Assembly: GCF_000225505.1 (NCBI RefSeq)
Contig: NZ_BACI01000072.1
Coordinates: 109,672 to 173,671 of the forward strand
DNA length: 64,000 nt
Direction: 5' to 3'
Source of the DNA: Gordonia alkanivorans NBRC 16433
GTDB lineage: Bacteria > Actinomycetota > Actinomycetes > Mycobacteriales > Mycobacteriaceae
Shown here: one piece after another, positions 19,948 to 29,705 of the stretch
Layout: each line of letters opens with the position of its first letter
How positions within the stretch are numbered: position 1 is the stretch's first letter
Program-made: the position numbers and the translations under genes
Notes under the pieces: generated by a model
What the model was told of the DNA's origin: nothing
The model's database searches: none
What the model saw: only the letters and a program-made list of their open reading frames with translations

Positions 19948-22143
19948 TCACAACATGCACGAAACGCAACCCTCCACCTCGGTCCCCTCGAGCGCGATCT
20001 GGCGCAGACGGATGTAGTACAGCGTCTTGATGCCCTTGCGCCATGCGTAGATCTGCGCCTTGTTGACGTCGCGCGTGGTGGCGGTGTCCTTGAAGAACAG
20101 CGTCAGGCTCAGGCCCTGGTCGACGTGCTGGGTCGCCGCGGCGTAGGTGTCGATGATCTTCTCGTACCCGATCTCGTACGCATCCTGGTAGTACTCCAGG
20201 TTGTCGTTCGTCATGTACGGCGCCGGGTAGTAGACGCGACCGATCTTGCCTTCCTTGCGGATCTCGATCTTCGCCGCGACCGGGTGGATCGAGCTGGTCG
20301 AGTGGTTGATGTAGCTGATCGAACCGGTCGGCGGGACGGCCTGCAGGTTCTGGTTGTAGATGCCGTCGCGCTGCACGGCTTCCTTCAGCTCACGCCAGTC
20401 GTCCTGGGTCGGGATGTGAATCCCGGCCTGCCCGAAGATGTCCCGGACCTTCTGGGTCTCCGGCTCCCACACCTTGGCGGTGTACTTGTCGAAGAATTCA
20501 CCCGACGCGTATTTCGACTTCTCGAAACCGGTGAACGCCCGACCGCGCTCGCGGGCGATGCGGTTCGACGCGCGGAGTGCGTGGAAGAGCACCGTGTAGA
20601 AGTAGATGTTCGTGAAGTCGATGCCCTCGTCGCTGCCGTAGAAGATCCGCTCGCGGGCCAGGTAGCCGTGGAGGTTCATCTGGCCGAGGCCGATGGCGTG
20701 AGAGTTGTTGTTGCCGTGCTCGATCGACGGCACCGAGGTGATCGAGGTCTGGTCGCTCACCGCGGTGAGTCCGCGGATGGCGGTCTCGATGGTCTGGCCG
20801 ATGTCGGGTGAGTCCATCGTCTTGGCGATGTTCAACGACCCGAGGTTGCACGAGATGTCCTTGCCCACCTGGGAGTAGGACAAGTCGTCGTTGAAGGTCG
20901 ACGCCGTCGAGACCTGCAGGATCTCCGAGCACAGGTTGGAGTGGGTGATCTTGCCGTCGATCGGGTTCGACCGGTTCACCGTGTCCTCGAACATGATGTA
21001 CGGGTAGCCCGACTCGAACTGCAGCTCGGCGAGGGTCTGGAAGAACTCGCGCGCCTTGATCTTGGTCTTGCGGATACGACGATCCTCGACCATCTCGTGG
21101 TAGCGGTCGGTGACGTTGATGTCGGCGAACGGCACGCCGTAGACGCGTTCGACGTCGTACGGGCTGAACAGGTACATGTCGTCGTTGTTCTTGGCCAGCT
21201 GGAACGTGATGTCCGGGATGACCACGCCGAGCGACAGCGTCTTGATGCGGATCTTCTCGTCCGCGTTCTCGCGCTTGGTGTCGAGGAAGCGGTAGATGTC
21301 GGGGTGGTGGGCGTGCAGGTACACCGCGCCCGCGCCCTGACGCGCACCGAGCTGGTTGGCGTACGAGAAGGAGTCCTCGAGCAGCTTCATGATCGGGATG
21401 ACGCCCGAGCTCTGGTTCTCGATCTTCTTGATCGGCGCGCCGTGCTCGCGAATGTTGGAGAGCAGCAACGCAACTCCGCCGCCGCGCTTCGACAGCTGCA
21501 GCGCCGAGTTGATCGAGCGGCCGATCGACTCCATGTTGTCCTCGATGCGGAGCAGGAAGCACGAGACGGGCTCGCCGCGCTGCTTCTTGCCCGAGTTGAG
21601 GAAGGTCGGGGTTGCGGGCTGGAAGCGGCCGGAGATGATCTCGTCGACCAGGTTGCGGGCCAGGGCGGTGTCGCCGTCGGCCAGCGTCAACGCCACCATG
21701 CAGACGCGGTCCTCGAAGCGCTCGAGGTAGCGCTTGCCGTCGAAGGTCTTGAGCGTGTAGCTCGTGTAGTACTTGAACGCGCCGAGGAACGTCGGGAAGC
21801 GGAACTTCTTGTCGTAGGCGTGCTTGAACAGGCCCTTCACGAATTCGCGGTCGTACTTGTCGAGGACCTCGGGCTCGTAGTAGTTCTCCTCGACGAGGTA
21901 GTCGAGCTTTTCGTCGAGGTCGTGGAAGAACACGGTGTTCTGGTTGACGTGCTGCAGGAAGTACTGGCGCGCGGCCTCGCGATCCTTGTCGAACTGGATC
22001 TTGCCGTCGGCGTCGTACAGGTTGAGCATCGCGTTGAGCGCATGGAAGTCGAGCTCGCCGGGTTCATGACCCGACGGGCCGGCATGCACGCCCGACTTGC
22101 TTGCTGAAGAGGTGTCCGAGACGGCGGCGGCGGTGGGCGACAC
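19948..22143 (-). CDS. nrdE: Class Ib ribonucleotide reductase alpha subunit
   Basis: 731 residues. [31 protein letters not shown] and [10 protein letters not shown] are active-site regions with the thiyl cysteines, and the C-terminus EGCVSCML carries the CxxC pair re-reduced by NrdH. It reduces NDPs to dNDPs with NrdF. The GTG at 22143 is chosen because AGGAG lies 7 nt upstream; an ATG 15 codons further up (22188) also fits. The N-terminal ~35 residues are poorly conserved. No ATP-cone domain of class Ia type is evident. Confidence 0.96.
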   Translation of the reverse strand: MSPTAAAVSDTSSASKSGVHAGPSGHEPGELDFHALNAMLNLYDADGKIQFDKDREAARQYFLQHVNQNTVFFHDLDEKLDYLVEENYYEPEVLDKYDREFVKGLFKHAYDKKFRFPTFLGAFKYYTSYTLKTFDGKRYLERFEDRVCMVALTLADGDTALARNLVDEIISGRFQPATPTFLNSGKKQRGEPVSCFLLRIEDNMESIGRSINSALQLSKRGGGVALLLSNIREHGAPIKKIENQSSGVIPIMKLLEDSFSYANQLGARQGAGAVYLHAHHPDIYRFLDTKRENADEKIRIKTLSLGVVIPDITFQLAKNNDDMYLFSPYDVERVYGVPFADINVTDRYHEMVEDRRIRKTKIKAREFFQTLAELQFESGYPYIMFEDTVNRSNPIDGKITHSNLCSEILQVSTASTFNDDLSYSQVGKDISCNLGSLNIAKTMDSPDIGQTIETAIRGLTAVSDQTSITSVPSIEHGNNNSHAIGLGQMNLHGYLARERIFYGSDEGIDFTNIYFYTVLFHALRASNRIARERGRAFTGFEKSKYASGEFFDKYTAKVWEPETQKVRDIFGQAGIHIPTQDDWRELKEAVQRDGIYNQNLQAVPPTGSISYINHSTSSIHPVAAKIEIRKEGKIGRVYYPAPYMTNDNLEYYQDAYEIGYEKIIDTYAAATQHVDQGLSLTLFFKDTATTRDVNKAQIYAWRKGIKTLYYIRLRQIALEGTEVEGCVSCML

Positions 22144-22242
22144 GACAGATGACTCCTGCGGATAGTGGGGGCTTACCAAGTGCCTCATGGGCAGCGTATG
22201 GGCGGGGTGTGACAGTCCGGTGGTGACGCGCTCGGCGGGGCG

Positions 22243-22707
22243 TCAGGCTGGTGTGGCGTGCAGCGACACACCGGTTGCGAACGCCGGGCTCTGGGCGAAG
22301 TCGGCCAGTCCCGCGCGGACGCGGTCGACGTCGTCGGTGGTGCCCATCAGTTCGAATCGGTACAGGTAGGGCACGCGACATTTACGCGAGATGATGTCGC
22401 CGGCGTAGCAGAACTCCTCACCGAAGTTCGTGTTTCCCGCCGCGATCACCCCCCTGATCAGGGATCGGTTGTGTTCGTCGTTGAGAAAGCGGATGACCTG
22501 CTTGGGGACGAAGCCGCCGGGTTGACCCGTCGCCTTGCCTCCCCCGTAGGTCGGGCAGATCAGCACGTAGGGCTCGTCGACACCGAATTCACCGGCTGCG
22601 CCGGTCAGCGGGATGCGCACGGAACGCATGTCCAGCTTCTCGACGAACCGGTGGGTGTTCTCGGAGACCGAGGAGAAGTAGACGATCAACGGCGAGGTGG
22701 CCGACAT
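22243..22707 (-). CDS. nrdI: NrdI flavodoxin-like protein
   Basis: 154 residues. [18 protein letters not shown] is the FMN phosphate loop, and [15 protein letters not shown] the second flavin-binding strand and loop. NrdI supplies oxidant to assemble the Mn-tyrosyl cofactor of NrdF. The ATG at 22707 follows GGAGGGA. It lies between nrdH and nrdE on the same strand. Confidence 0.93.
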   Translation of the reverse strand: MSATSPLIVYFSSVSENTHRFVEKLDMRSVRIPLTGAAGEFGVDEPYVLICPTYGGGKATGQPGGFVPKQVIRFLNDEHNRSLIRGVIAAGNTNFGEEFCYAGDIISRKCRVPYLYRFELMGTTDDVDRVRAGLADFAQSPAFATGVSLHATPA

Positions 22708-22933
22708 GTCTCCCTCCAACCCTGGTGACGGTGACCGATTGTGATGGCGTTTGTTCGTTGCGCCCGATGTCGGGACGCCTGCTGGTTCCAACGCCGGAAC
22801 CGTCGTGACCATTTCCCGCATCCGGGCCGATGGCCACACTCATCTCTGCTGTCACATCCCGACGCGGCGGATCCGGCTTCCCCTTCGGATCACACCCGCG
22901 GCGGGGTCGATGGTGACGGCAGACGGCGGGAGA

Positions 22934-23170
22934 TCAGGCAGCAGCGGTGGCGAGCGCCTTGATGCGGTCGGGGCGGAAGCCCGACCAGTGCTCGTCGCCG
23001 GCGACGACGACCGGGGCCTGCAGGTAACCCAGCGCCATCACGTAGTCGCGGGCTTCCGGGTCCTGGCTGATGTCGACGATCTCGTAGGACAGACCCTGCT
23101 TGTCCAGGGCCTTGTAGGTGGCGTTGCACTGGACACATGCCGGCTTCGTGTAGACGGTGATGGAAGACAT
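22934..23170 (-). CDS. nrdH: NrdH-redoxin
   Basis: 78 residues, glutaredoxin-like fold with thioredoxin-like function. The active site is C-V-Q-C (residues 11-14). SGFRPDRIKAL at the C-terminus is the NrdH signature. It reduces NrdE using thioredoxin reductase. GAGGAG lies upstream of the ATG at 23170. First gene of the nrd group. The 226-bp gap to nrdI holds a small GGTTCC/GGAACC inverted repeat but no gene that I can support. Confidence 0.95.
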   Translation of the reverse strand: MSSITVYTKPACVQCNATYKALDKQGLSYEIVDISQDPEARDYVMALGYLQAPVVVAGDEHWSGFRPDRIKALATAAA

Positions 23171-23310
23171 CGAGTGGTTCTCCTCGGGTCGTTGGAATCG
23201 CCAGTGACGTGCAGTTTCCCAGTGTGAAGATGGTGATCTGGGTCACCGGCTTCCTGGCGTTTCCGGAGGAGTACATCCGCTTCCTCTTGTCCGCCTGACT
23301 GGTAGGGCAA

Positions 23311-23358
23311 ACACTACACCTAGTGGCTGACATTTCTGGTCACCACAAGGGGTTGTGA
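23311..23358 (-). promoter_or_regulatory. Two NrdR boxes upstream of nrdH
   Basis: Two imperfect palindromes: CACTA-CACC-TAGTG (23312-23325) and CACAA-GGGG-TTGTG (23344-23357). Their centres are 32 bp apart, three helical turns, which is the usual geometry of paired NrdR sites before ribonucleotide reductase genes. The nearer box overlaps possible -10 sequence (TAGTGT). The nrdH start is ~140 bp downstream. The rest of the 23171-23584 interval holds only the terminator described separately. Confidence 0.75.
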
Positions 23359-23530
23359 ATAACATTGGTGGAAGACATGCAGGTCGGACGGGTGCAGGAT
23401 CATAAATTCCGGCGTGTCACGGTCGCGTCCGGCGTGTCGCTCACAGGTTGTCCAACGGTCCTCCACAACATGTGCACCGCCAGTCCACAAGGCCCGGGTC
23501 GCCACCCCTCTTCCTGTGCACCCGGACAGA

Positions 23531-23566
23531 CGACGCCGCGCCGGGCATATACCCGGCGCGGCGTCG
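23531..23566 (-). terminator. 15-bp hairpin terminator after FMN reductase gene
   Basis: CGACGCCGCGCCGGG (23531-23545) pairs perfectly with CCCGGCGCGGCGTCG (23552-23566) around CATATA, 18 nt beyond the reductase stop codon. No strong T run follows. Confidence 0.7.
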
Positions 23567-23584
23567 AGGAAAACGGAAAACAGA

Positions 23585-24142
23585 TCAGGCGCTGACGGCG
23601 ACCTCGTCGACGATGCGGGCGACCGAGGCGACGACCTTCTCCACGATCGCGGGATCGGTCAGGCCGCCCTCGGGGAGCGCGGGGATCTGCAGACCGAGGT
23701 CGGCGTCCTCGATCGCGCGGCCGCCGGCGATGCCGACCGACTTACGGGTGTCCTCGCGGGTCCACTGGCCGCCGTACTGGCCGAGCGCGGCGGACAGGAC
23801 GGCGACGGGCTTGCCGTTGAGGGCCCCGTTGCCGTACGGGCGCGAGAGCCAGTCGATGGCGTTCTTCAACGCGGCGGGGATGGTGCCGTTGTACTCGGGG
23901 GTGGCGATGAGCACGCCGTCCGCCTTGGCGACGGCCTCACGCAGGGCGATCACACCGGCGTCGAGGGCGCCCTCGACATCGACGTCTTCGCTGTAGAACG
24001 GCAGCGAACCGAGATGGTCGACGACGGTGATGTGAACTCCGGCGGGAGCGTTGTCGGCAGCGACCTGGGCCAGCTGCCGGTTGATGGATGCAGCACGAAG
24101 GCTTCCGACGAGCGCTACCAGTTCGACGACTCGATCCGACAT
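23585..24142 (-). CDS. NADPH-dependent FMN reductase family protein (Rv3054c-like)
   Basis: 185 residues of flavodoxin-like fold. GSLRAASINRQLAQ is the FMN phosphate loop and TPEYNGTIPAALKNAIDWLS the conserved second loop. It probably reduces FMN or quinones with NAD(P)H. The ATG at 24142 is preceded by AAAGGAA. It is divergent from a TetR gene, as in Rv3054c-Rv3055, so the regulator may control it. Confidence 0.9.
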   Translation of the reverse strand: MSDRVVELVALVGSLRAASINRQLAQVAADNAPAGVHITVVDHLGSLPFYSEDVDVEGALDAGVIALREAVAKADGVLIATPEYNGTIPAALKNAIDWLSRPYGNGALNGKPVAVLSAALGQYGGQWTREDTRKSVGIAGGRAIEDADLGLQIPALPEGGLTDPAIVEKVVASVARIVDEVAVSA

Positions 24143-24241
24143 GTCATTCCTTTCGACGAGGGCACCGGCCCGCTGAGGGCGGTGGATACGAAGCCAGCAA
24201 CCGGACCCGGGTCCGATTGATTCCCGATCGGGGTGAAGAGT

Positions 24242-24247
24242 TACCCT
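24242..24247 (+). promoter_or_regulatory. -10 box (TACCCT) for leaderless tetR-type gene
   Basis: TTGATT (24217-24222) could be the -35. TACCCT is six nt before GTG 24254. Confidence 0.5.
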
Positions 24248-24253
24248 CATCAC

Positions 24254-24880
24254 GTGCCGAACGGGCCAGACCACTCCCCGCTCCAGATTTCCTTCAACAC
24301 CTCGGGGACCGAACGTGCCGACGCCGCACGCAACCGGCGTCTGTTGCTGGCTGCCGCCAAGAACCTGATCGATCACCACGGTGCTGCCGCGGTGACCATG
24401 GAGGCGGTCGCTCGTGAGGCCGGCGTGGGCAAGGGCACGGTGTTCCGGCGCTTCGGCAACCGCACCGGGCTGATGCTCGCACTCCTCGACCACTCCGAAT
24501 CGGAGATGCAGCAGGCCTACCTCTCCGGACCCGAGCCGCTGGGCCCCGGTGCGCCGCCGCTCGACCGGTTGCTGGCCTACGGCCGCGCCCGGCTCAAACT
24601 GACCTGCGACCACCTCGACATCCTGCTCGAGGCGGGAGCGGCCACCGACGACTTCATGACCCACCCGGTGGGCCGCGCGTCGACTCAACACGTTCAGATC
24701 CTGCTGCGGCAGTTGGGATTCGCCGACGATCTCGACTTCATGTCGCTGGCCGTGCAGGCTCCGCTGGCCGCCGGATCGGTCCGGTACCTGATGGTCGAGG
24801 TCGGCCTCGATCTCGAGACCATCACCACGCAGTGGCAGGACATGGTCACCGTGCTCGCGACCTCCCGCGGTTCACGCTGA
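24254..24880 (+). CDS. TetR-family regulator (Rv3055-like)
   Basis: 208 residues. The N-terminal HTH (~25-75) contains AAAVTMEAVAREAGVGKGTVFRRFGNRTGLM, a classic TetR pattern split here as VTMEAVAREAGVGKGT and VFRRFG. The C-terminal ligand domain is helical (LDRLLAYGRARLKLT). It is probably a repressor of itself and of the divergent FMN reductase gene. GTG 24254 is chosen for its spacing to the -10 box; an ATG seven codons upstream is the alternative. Confidence 0.88.
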   Translation: MPNGPDHSPLQISFNTSGTERADAARNRRLLLAAAKNLIDHHGAAAVTMEAVAREAGVGKGTVFRRFGNRTGLMLALLDHSESEMQQAYLSGPEPLGPGAPPLDRLLAYGRARLKLTCDHLDILLEAGAATDDFMTHPVGRASTQHVQILLRQLGFADDLDFMSLAVQAPLAAGSVRYLMVEVGLDLETITTQWQDMVTVLATSRGSR

Positions 24881-25004
24881 CTCCCGCCCGGTCGGGCAGC
24901 ATCGTCACGACCGTGCCTTCGGGGCGCGCCGCCGTCGGTCGCGCCCTAGCCTGGTGTCGGGCCGGCAGCACCAGTCGCCGGCAGGTGATCTCGAGAGAGC
25001 GGTG

Positions 25005-26171
25005 GTGAGTGTGAAGGCAGTGATCGTCGGCGCGGGTATGGGCGGCATGTCGGCGGCCATCGCCCTCAGGCAACTCGGTGTCCACGTCGAGGTCTACGAG
25101 CAGGTCTCCGAGAACAAGCCGGTGGGTGCGGCGATCTCGGTGTGGTCCAACGGCGTCAAATGCCTCAACCACCTCGGCCTGGAGAGAGAGGCCGCCGAAC
25201 TCGGCGGCATACTCGACTCGATGAGTTATGTCGACGGTTTCACCGGTGACACCATGTGCCGCTTCAGCATGCAGCCGCTCATCGACGAGGTGGGCCAGCG
25301 CCCCTACCCGATGGCCCGGGCCGAGCTTCAGCTGATGCTGATGAACGCCTACGGGTACGACGACATCCACTTCGGCAAGAAGATGGTGGCCGTACACGAC
25401 GGCGCAGAACGTGCGACCGTCGAATTCGCCGACGGCACCACCGATTCCGCCGACATCGTGATCGGTGCCGACGGGGCGAAGTCACTGACCCGCGAGTACG
25501 TGCTCGGCGGCCCGGTCCAGCGCCGCTACGCCGGATACGTGAACTTCAACGGACTCGTCGAGGTCGACGAGAACATCGGTCCGGCCACCGAATGGACCAC
25601 CTACGTGGGCGATTCGCGTCGTGTGTCGGTGATGCCGGTGGCGGGCAACCGTTTCTACTTCTTCTTCGACGTCCCCATGCCCGCGGGCGTCCCGTTCGAA
25701 CGTGGCACTGCACGCGAGGTGCTGGCCGAGGAGTTCGCCGACTGGGCACCCGGAGTCCAGACCCTCATCGGCACGCTCGATCCCACGACGACCAATCGGG
25801 TCGAGATCCTGGACCTCGACCCGTTCGACACCTGGGTCAAGGGACGCGTCGCCGTGCTCGGCGACGCCGCGCACAACACCACCCCCGACGTCGGGCAGGG
25901 CGGCTGTCTGGCGATGGAGGACGCGGTCGCCCTGCAGTTCGCGTTCCGCGATCATCCCGACGACCCGCTCGCCGCGTTGGCCGCCTATCAGTCCGCGCGC
26001 ACCGAGCGTGCCGGCGACCTCGTGCTGCGCGCCCGCAAGCGCTGTGACGTGACCCACGGCAAGGACCCGGAGAAGACGGCCGCCTGGTACGACGAACTGC
26101 GCGGCGAGGACGGCACCAACATCATCCGCGGGATCGTCGGCAACATCGTCGGCGGCCCGCTCACGTCCTGA
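25005..26171 (+). CDS. hpxO: FAD-dependent urate hydroxylase-like monooxygenase (HpxO type)
   Basis: 388 residues. VIVGAGMGGMSAAIALR is the FAD dinucleotide fold, GAAISVWSNGVKCLNHLG and RRYAGYVNFNGLVEVDE are close to Klebsiella HpxO as I recall it, and LGDAAHNTTPDVGQGGC is the second FAD motif. KRCDVTHGKD near the C-terminus is also typical. It would oxidise urate to 5-hydroxyisourate with NADH and O2. No other purine-catabolism gene is nearby, so the role is inferred from sequence only. AGAGAG lies before the GTGs at 25005 and 25011. Confidence 0.82.
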   Translation: MSVKAVIVGAGMGGMSAAIALRQLGVHVEVYEQVSENKPVGAAISVWSNGVKCLNHLGLEREAAELGGILDSMSYVDGFTGDTMCRFSMQPLIDEVGQRPYPMARAELQLMLMNAYGYDDIHFGKKMVAVHDGAERATVEFADGTTDSADIVIGADGAKSLTREYVLGGPVQRRYAGYVNFNGLVEVDENIGPATEWTTYVGDSRRVSVMPVAGNRFYFFFDVPMPAGVPFERGTAREVLAEEFADWAPGVQTLIGTLDPTTTNRVEILDLDPFDTWVKGRVAVLGDAAHNTTPDVGQGGCLAMEDAVALQFAFRDHPDDPLAALAAYQSARTERAGDLVLRARKRCDVTHGKDPEKTAAWYDELRGEDGTNIIRGIVGNIVGGPLTS

Positions 26172-26188
26172 GACGGGGCCGACCCGGA

Positions 26189-27667
26189 TTACTCACCGTC
26201 CCGGTCGATCCCGGCAGTTCTGAGTCCGTCGTGCGCGACCAGCGCGGCCTCGGCGGAAAGCGTCGGACCAGGTGCGAGCAGGGACACCACCGACCACGGT
26301 GCACGCGAGGGCGAGTCGCCGAGCCCGAGGGTGCCGCCCGTCTCGAGGTCCGGGATGCCGAAGCGTACACCCGAATCGTTTACGTAGAACAGCGATTCGG
26401 TGCGGGCGCTGTCGGCCTCGTTGCCGGTCACCTGTAAGTACTCCCCCGACCCCGGCGGCAGATAGACCTCGTCGAGACCGGGCCCGGCACCGTCGGCCGA
26501 CGTCAGACGTACCGGCCGGGCACCGGATTTCAGCGGAAGCGCGCGACCGGCCAGCAGGGCGGTCTCGGCCCGCGGTTCGTCGGTGCCGCGGGACCAGCTG
26601 CGGCACAGGGTCGGATCGGTGGCGAGGCCGAGTATCGTCGGGTTGACCTGTGGGAAGTCGCCGATCGGCAACTCCTCCACCACCTTCAGGGTGGCGAGCT
26701 CGCCGGGCGCCACCGTCCTGACGGGTGCGGCGCCGTCGCGGTCGGCAAGACGCAGGATCTCCGCGGCCGGGGCACTGATCTCCTGGACACCGTCACGGAG
26801 CACGACGTGGTAGGTGGTCTCGTCGTCGACGTCGACCGACTTCACGACCGAACCGACGGTCGTCGAGCCGACTGCGCCCGGCTGCCCCGCACCGGGGACG
26901 GTGGGCACCTCCAGCGGTTCGACGAGCGGGAAGCTGTTGAGGAGTCCGGGGGTCATCCCGCGCGGTGTGACGTCGTCGAGGCCGAGGGCACGCATGACCG
27001 GCGCACTGTCGGTGTCGACCTCCGCCCGGACCGGGCTCCACCTCCCGTCGCGGAACAGCTGATAGATCAAGAAGGTCTTGTCGCCGGTACGGACCAGCAA
27101 CGCGTCTTCCGGACGGGCGGTCTCGACGGTCGACGACCCCAGCACGGGCTTGTCGGCGATGACCGTCTGTCGGATCGACTCGCTCGACGAGTCCGACGAG
27201 ACCGCCGACGAATCGCACACCGTCCACATCGAGGTGCTCTTGTGCGCCGAACCCGGCAGGGACGCAGGCGCGCCCGGGATACCCAGCAGCGGGCCGCGCG
27301 CGTAGGGCTCGAGTTTGGTGTCGGCCACCGAGGTCGGCTTCTCGGAACTCCCGGTGATCAGTCGGGCCGAGGCGAGATTGAGCACCGGGTGCAGGGTGTC
27401 CTCGACGAGAACGTAGGTGCTGCCGCTGTTCTTGCTGACGATGATGGTGGCGTCCCCGACCGACCCCTGCGGCCGGACGAGGCCGTACACACCGCAGCCA
27501 CCGAGGACGAGCAGGCCGAGGACGGTTCCGACCACCAGTGCCTGCAGCTGAGACCGCATCGGGTCGTGCAGCATCCGCACGTCGCGGCGCACGAGCGCGT
27601 GCTCGAGCCGCTTGATCAGGAAACGGTAGCCGTTGACCTGAGCCTTGGTCGTCAGCTGACGTGCCAC
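26189..27667 (-). CDS. eccB: Type VII secretion membrane protein EccB
   Basis: 492 residues. RQLTTKAQVNGYRFLIKRLEH is the conserved cytosolic start; a single transmembrane helix follows (~45-65, ALVVGTVLGLLVLGGCGVYG). The periplasmic part (STYVLVEDTLHPVLNLASAR) has the repeat-rich EccB fold with Cys pairs. EccB is a core part of the ESX membrane complex. The GTG at 27667 follows AGGGGGAG. It is divergent from eccE. No eccC, eccD, mycP or esx genes are in the window. Confidence 0.93.
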   Translation of the reverse strand: MARQLTTKAQVNGYRFLIKRLEHALVRRDVRMLHDPMRSQLQALVVGTVLGLLVLGGCGVYGLVRPQGSVGDATIIVSKNSGSTYVLVEDTLHPVLNLASARLITGSSEKPTSVADTKLEPYARGPLLGIPGAPASLPGSAHKSTSMWTVCDSSAVSSDSSSESIRQTVIADKPVLGSSTVETARPEDALLVRTGDKTFLIYQLFRDGRWSPVRAEVDTDSAPVMRALGLDDVTPRGMTPGLLNSFPLVEPLEVPTVPGAGQPGAVGSTTVGSVVKSVDVDDETTYHVVLRDGVQEISAPAAEILRLADRDGAAPVRTVAPGELATLKVVEELPIGDFPQVNPTILGLATDPTLCRSWSRGTDEPRAETALLAGRALPLKSGARPVRLTSADGAGPGLDEVYLPPGSGEYLQVTGNEADSARTESLFYVNDSGVRFGIPDLETGGTLGLGDSPSRAPWSVVSLLAPGPTLSAEAALVAHDGLRTAGIDRDGE

Positions 27668-27868
27668 GACTCCCCCTGTCCGCGCCGATCTCACGCGCCC
27701 GCGAACGGGCTTCGGTGTGGATCGGTTGTGATCTCCTGCGGCGTACCCCCGGCCGCGCGGTAGTAGCCTAACCGACACATGAGCCCCTCACGTGTGGGGC
27801 TTCGCCGCCTGTGGACACACCGACGGGCGACGCCGCATCGGGCGCGGCACCGGGATCGAGGGGGGATC

Positions 27869-29590
27869 GTGGATCGGAACACGCGTGCGACGGGGTTGCG
27901 CACACTCGTGGTGATCGAGGTGATCCTGGCCCTCGGTCTCGTCGTATGGGCGTTGTCCGGCAGCGTGTGGGGGCTGTCGGCCCTGATCGTGGCGATGGTG
28001 ATCGCGTCCGGGCTGGTGAGCGTCGGCGGTCGGCAGTCACTGTTCGGCCGGCTCGCCGTGCGGATGTCGTTCTCCTGGTCGCGGATGCGCCGGAGCGACG
28101 CCGACCTCGACCCGGCCCCGTTCGACGTCCCGCTGGCCGGCCCCTCCACCCGTCCGTCGGCCCGCCGGTCGTCGGCACCCACGACCATCGGCGCCCGCTG
28201 GGTCGGCGACACCCTGGTCACCGTGGTTCGGGTGGACCCGGGCGGCCCCGCGGTCACCTACCTGACACCGGGCAACAGCACCCTCGGCGACCAGAACGGA
28301 CAACTGGTTCCGCTCGACGTCCTCGCTGAGTGCATCGACCGGTACGACATCGCACTCAGCTCGATCGAGGTCATCAGTCACGGTGTGCGCGTGTGGGGTT
28401 CGGGTGTTGCACCGGCCACCTACGACCGCACCCTCGGACCCCTTTCGGCGACCGCTCAGCGTTCGGTGTTCGTCGTGCTGCGACTCGATCCGCTCGAGTG
28501 TCCCGACGCCGTGGCACGACGCGGCGGCGGCGCGACCGGAGCCCTGCGCACCGCGACGGTCACCACCCGCCGTGTGGCCAAACGCCTCGCCGAACACGGA
28601 CTGACCACCACCATCCTGTCCGCCGGGCAGATCACCTCGGTCACGACCCAACTGACCGAGGGCGCCGGCATCGACTCGCTGGCCGAGGAGTGGGAATCGG
28701 TCGGGGTCTCCGGGCTCCGCATCCGCAGCGCCGCAGTGGAACCGGAAGCACTGCCCGCCGTGGTCCGCGACGTCTGGGTCAATCCGGCCGTCTCCACCAC
28801 CCTCACCGTCCGGCTCCGGCATGTCGCCGCCGACCGCCGCCACCGCAACGGACGGCCCGGGGTCGAGGTCTCCGCGTTCGTGCGGTTCAACGAGTTCCCC
28901 GATGCGCGACGGTCGGTGCCGTCGTGGCCGGCTGGTCTGCAGCCGCTCGACGGGCGCCAGTTCGAGGCCCTCGCCGTCAGCCTCCCCATCGCGACGCCCA
29001 CCCGTCTCGAACGGAACCTGCCGACGCTCACCGGCGAGGCCGCCCAGGCCTTGATCGGCTCGGTTCGCCTCCCGGCCGGTGGATGCGGTCAGCTCATCGG
29101 TGCCGACCACACGGGCCGCGCCGTCGCCACCCGACTGGTCGGTCCCGGCATCGCCACCGTGTCGGTCGCCGCCGGTATCCACGTCGTCGCACAGATCGCG
29201 CTGCGCGCCGTGGCGGTCGGTGCCTCGGTTCGCGTCCACACCGACCGCCCGCACCGATGGGCCCCCCTGGTCACCGCCGTCGCCGACCCGAGTGCCCTGT
29301 CACTGGCCGGCGACCGCACACCGGCCCGTCCGGGGCCCGCGCTCGTCATCGTCGACGGCGTCACTCCCCCGTCGCCGCAACCGGATACGACGCGGATGAT
29401 CGTGTCCGCTCCCGGCGTCGACGACCCGACCGGCGGCCACACTGTTGCCCTGACCCAGAATCCGCGTGCGCCACAGGACCTCTCACTCGACACCGGCGGG
29501 CAGCCGATGCTCGTGACGATGGTCGCGACGCCGGACGAATGGAAATTGATCGGCGGCTATCCCGAACCCGCCGTGCCGGTCCGGCGATAG
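27869..29590 (+). CDS. eccE: Type VII secretion protein EccE
   Basis: 573 residues. Two closely spaced transmembrane helices (~13-31, LVVIEVILALGLVVWAL; ~33-50, LSALIVAMVIASGLVSVGG) precede a large cytosolic domain (TTIGARWVGDTLVTVVRVDP), the EccE arrangement. GTG at 27869 is chosen for its strong AGGGGGGA site. The 201-bp divergent spacer with eccB would hold both promoters. EccE occurs in most ESX types but is absent from mycobacterial ESX-4 of the tuberculosis kind. Confidence 0.88.
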   Translation: MDRNTRATGLRTLVVIEVILALGLVVWALSGSVWGLSALIVAMVIASGLVSVGGRQSLFGRLAVRMSFSWSRMRRSDADLDPAPFDVPLAGPSTRPSARRSSAPTTIGARWVGDTLVTVVRVDPGGPAVTYLTPGNSTLGDQNGQLVPLDVLAECIDRYDIALSSIEVISHGVRVWGSGVAPATYDRTLGPLSATAQRSVFVVLRLDPLECPDAVARRGGGATGALRTATVTTRRVAKRLAEHGLTTTILSAGQITSVTTQLTEGAGIDSLAEEWESVGVSGLRIRSAAVEPEALPAVVRDVWVNPAVSTTLTVRLRHVAADRRHRNGRPGVEVSAFVRFNEFPDARRSVPSWPAGLQPLDGRQFEALAVSLPIATPTRLERNLPTLTGEAAQALIGSVRLPAGGCGQLIGADHTGRAVATRLVGPGIATVSVAAGIHVVAQIALRAVAVGASVRVHTDRPHRWAPLVTAVADPSALSLAGDRTPARPGPALVIVDGVTPPSPQPDTTRMIVSAPGVDDPTGGHTVALTQNPRAPQDLSLDTGGQPMLVTMVATPDEWKLIGGYPEPAVPVRR

Positions 29591-29638
29591 CGGGACCTCA
29601 CTCCGCGGCGTCGCAATTTTGCTCACTTTGTCGGTCGC

Positions 29639-29661
29639 CGCTCACCCGTTGACGGTGAGCG
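29639..29661. terminator. Possible hairpin between eccE and manA
   Basis: CGCTCACC (29639-29646) pairs with GGTGAGCG (29654-29661). It lies between convergent genes but no T run follows. Confidence 0.35.
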
Positions 29662-29705
29662 CGAACGGATCTCGTGAGCGGCTCGGGCAGGTATCGCCGC
29701 GGTTG

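Noticed and set aside
19933..22107. Long plus-strand frames opposite nrdE
   Set aside because: Antisense shadows of a highly conserved gene; compositions are biased to Val, Leu, Asp and Arg.
22785..22802. GGTTCC/GGAACC inverted repeat between nrdH and nrdI
   Set aside because: Only six base pairs and no T run; too weak to call a terminator or riboswitch.
29639..29661. Strong terminator between eccE and manA
   Set aside because: The stem is 8 bp and lacks a U tract, so it is listed only as a possible hairpin.
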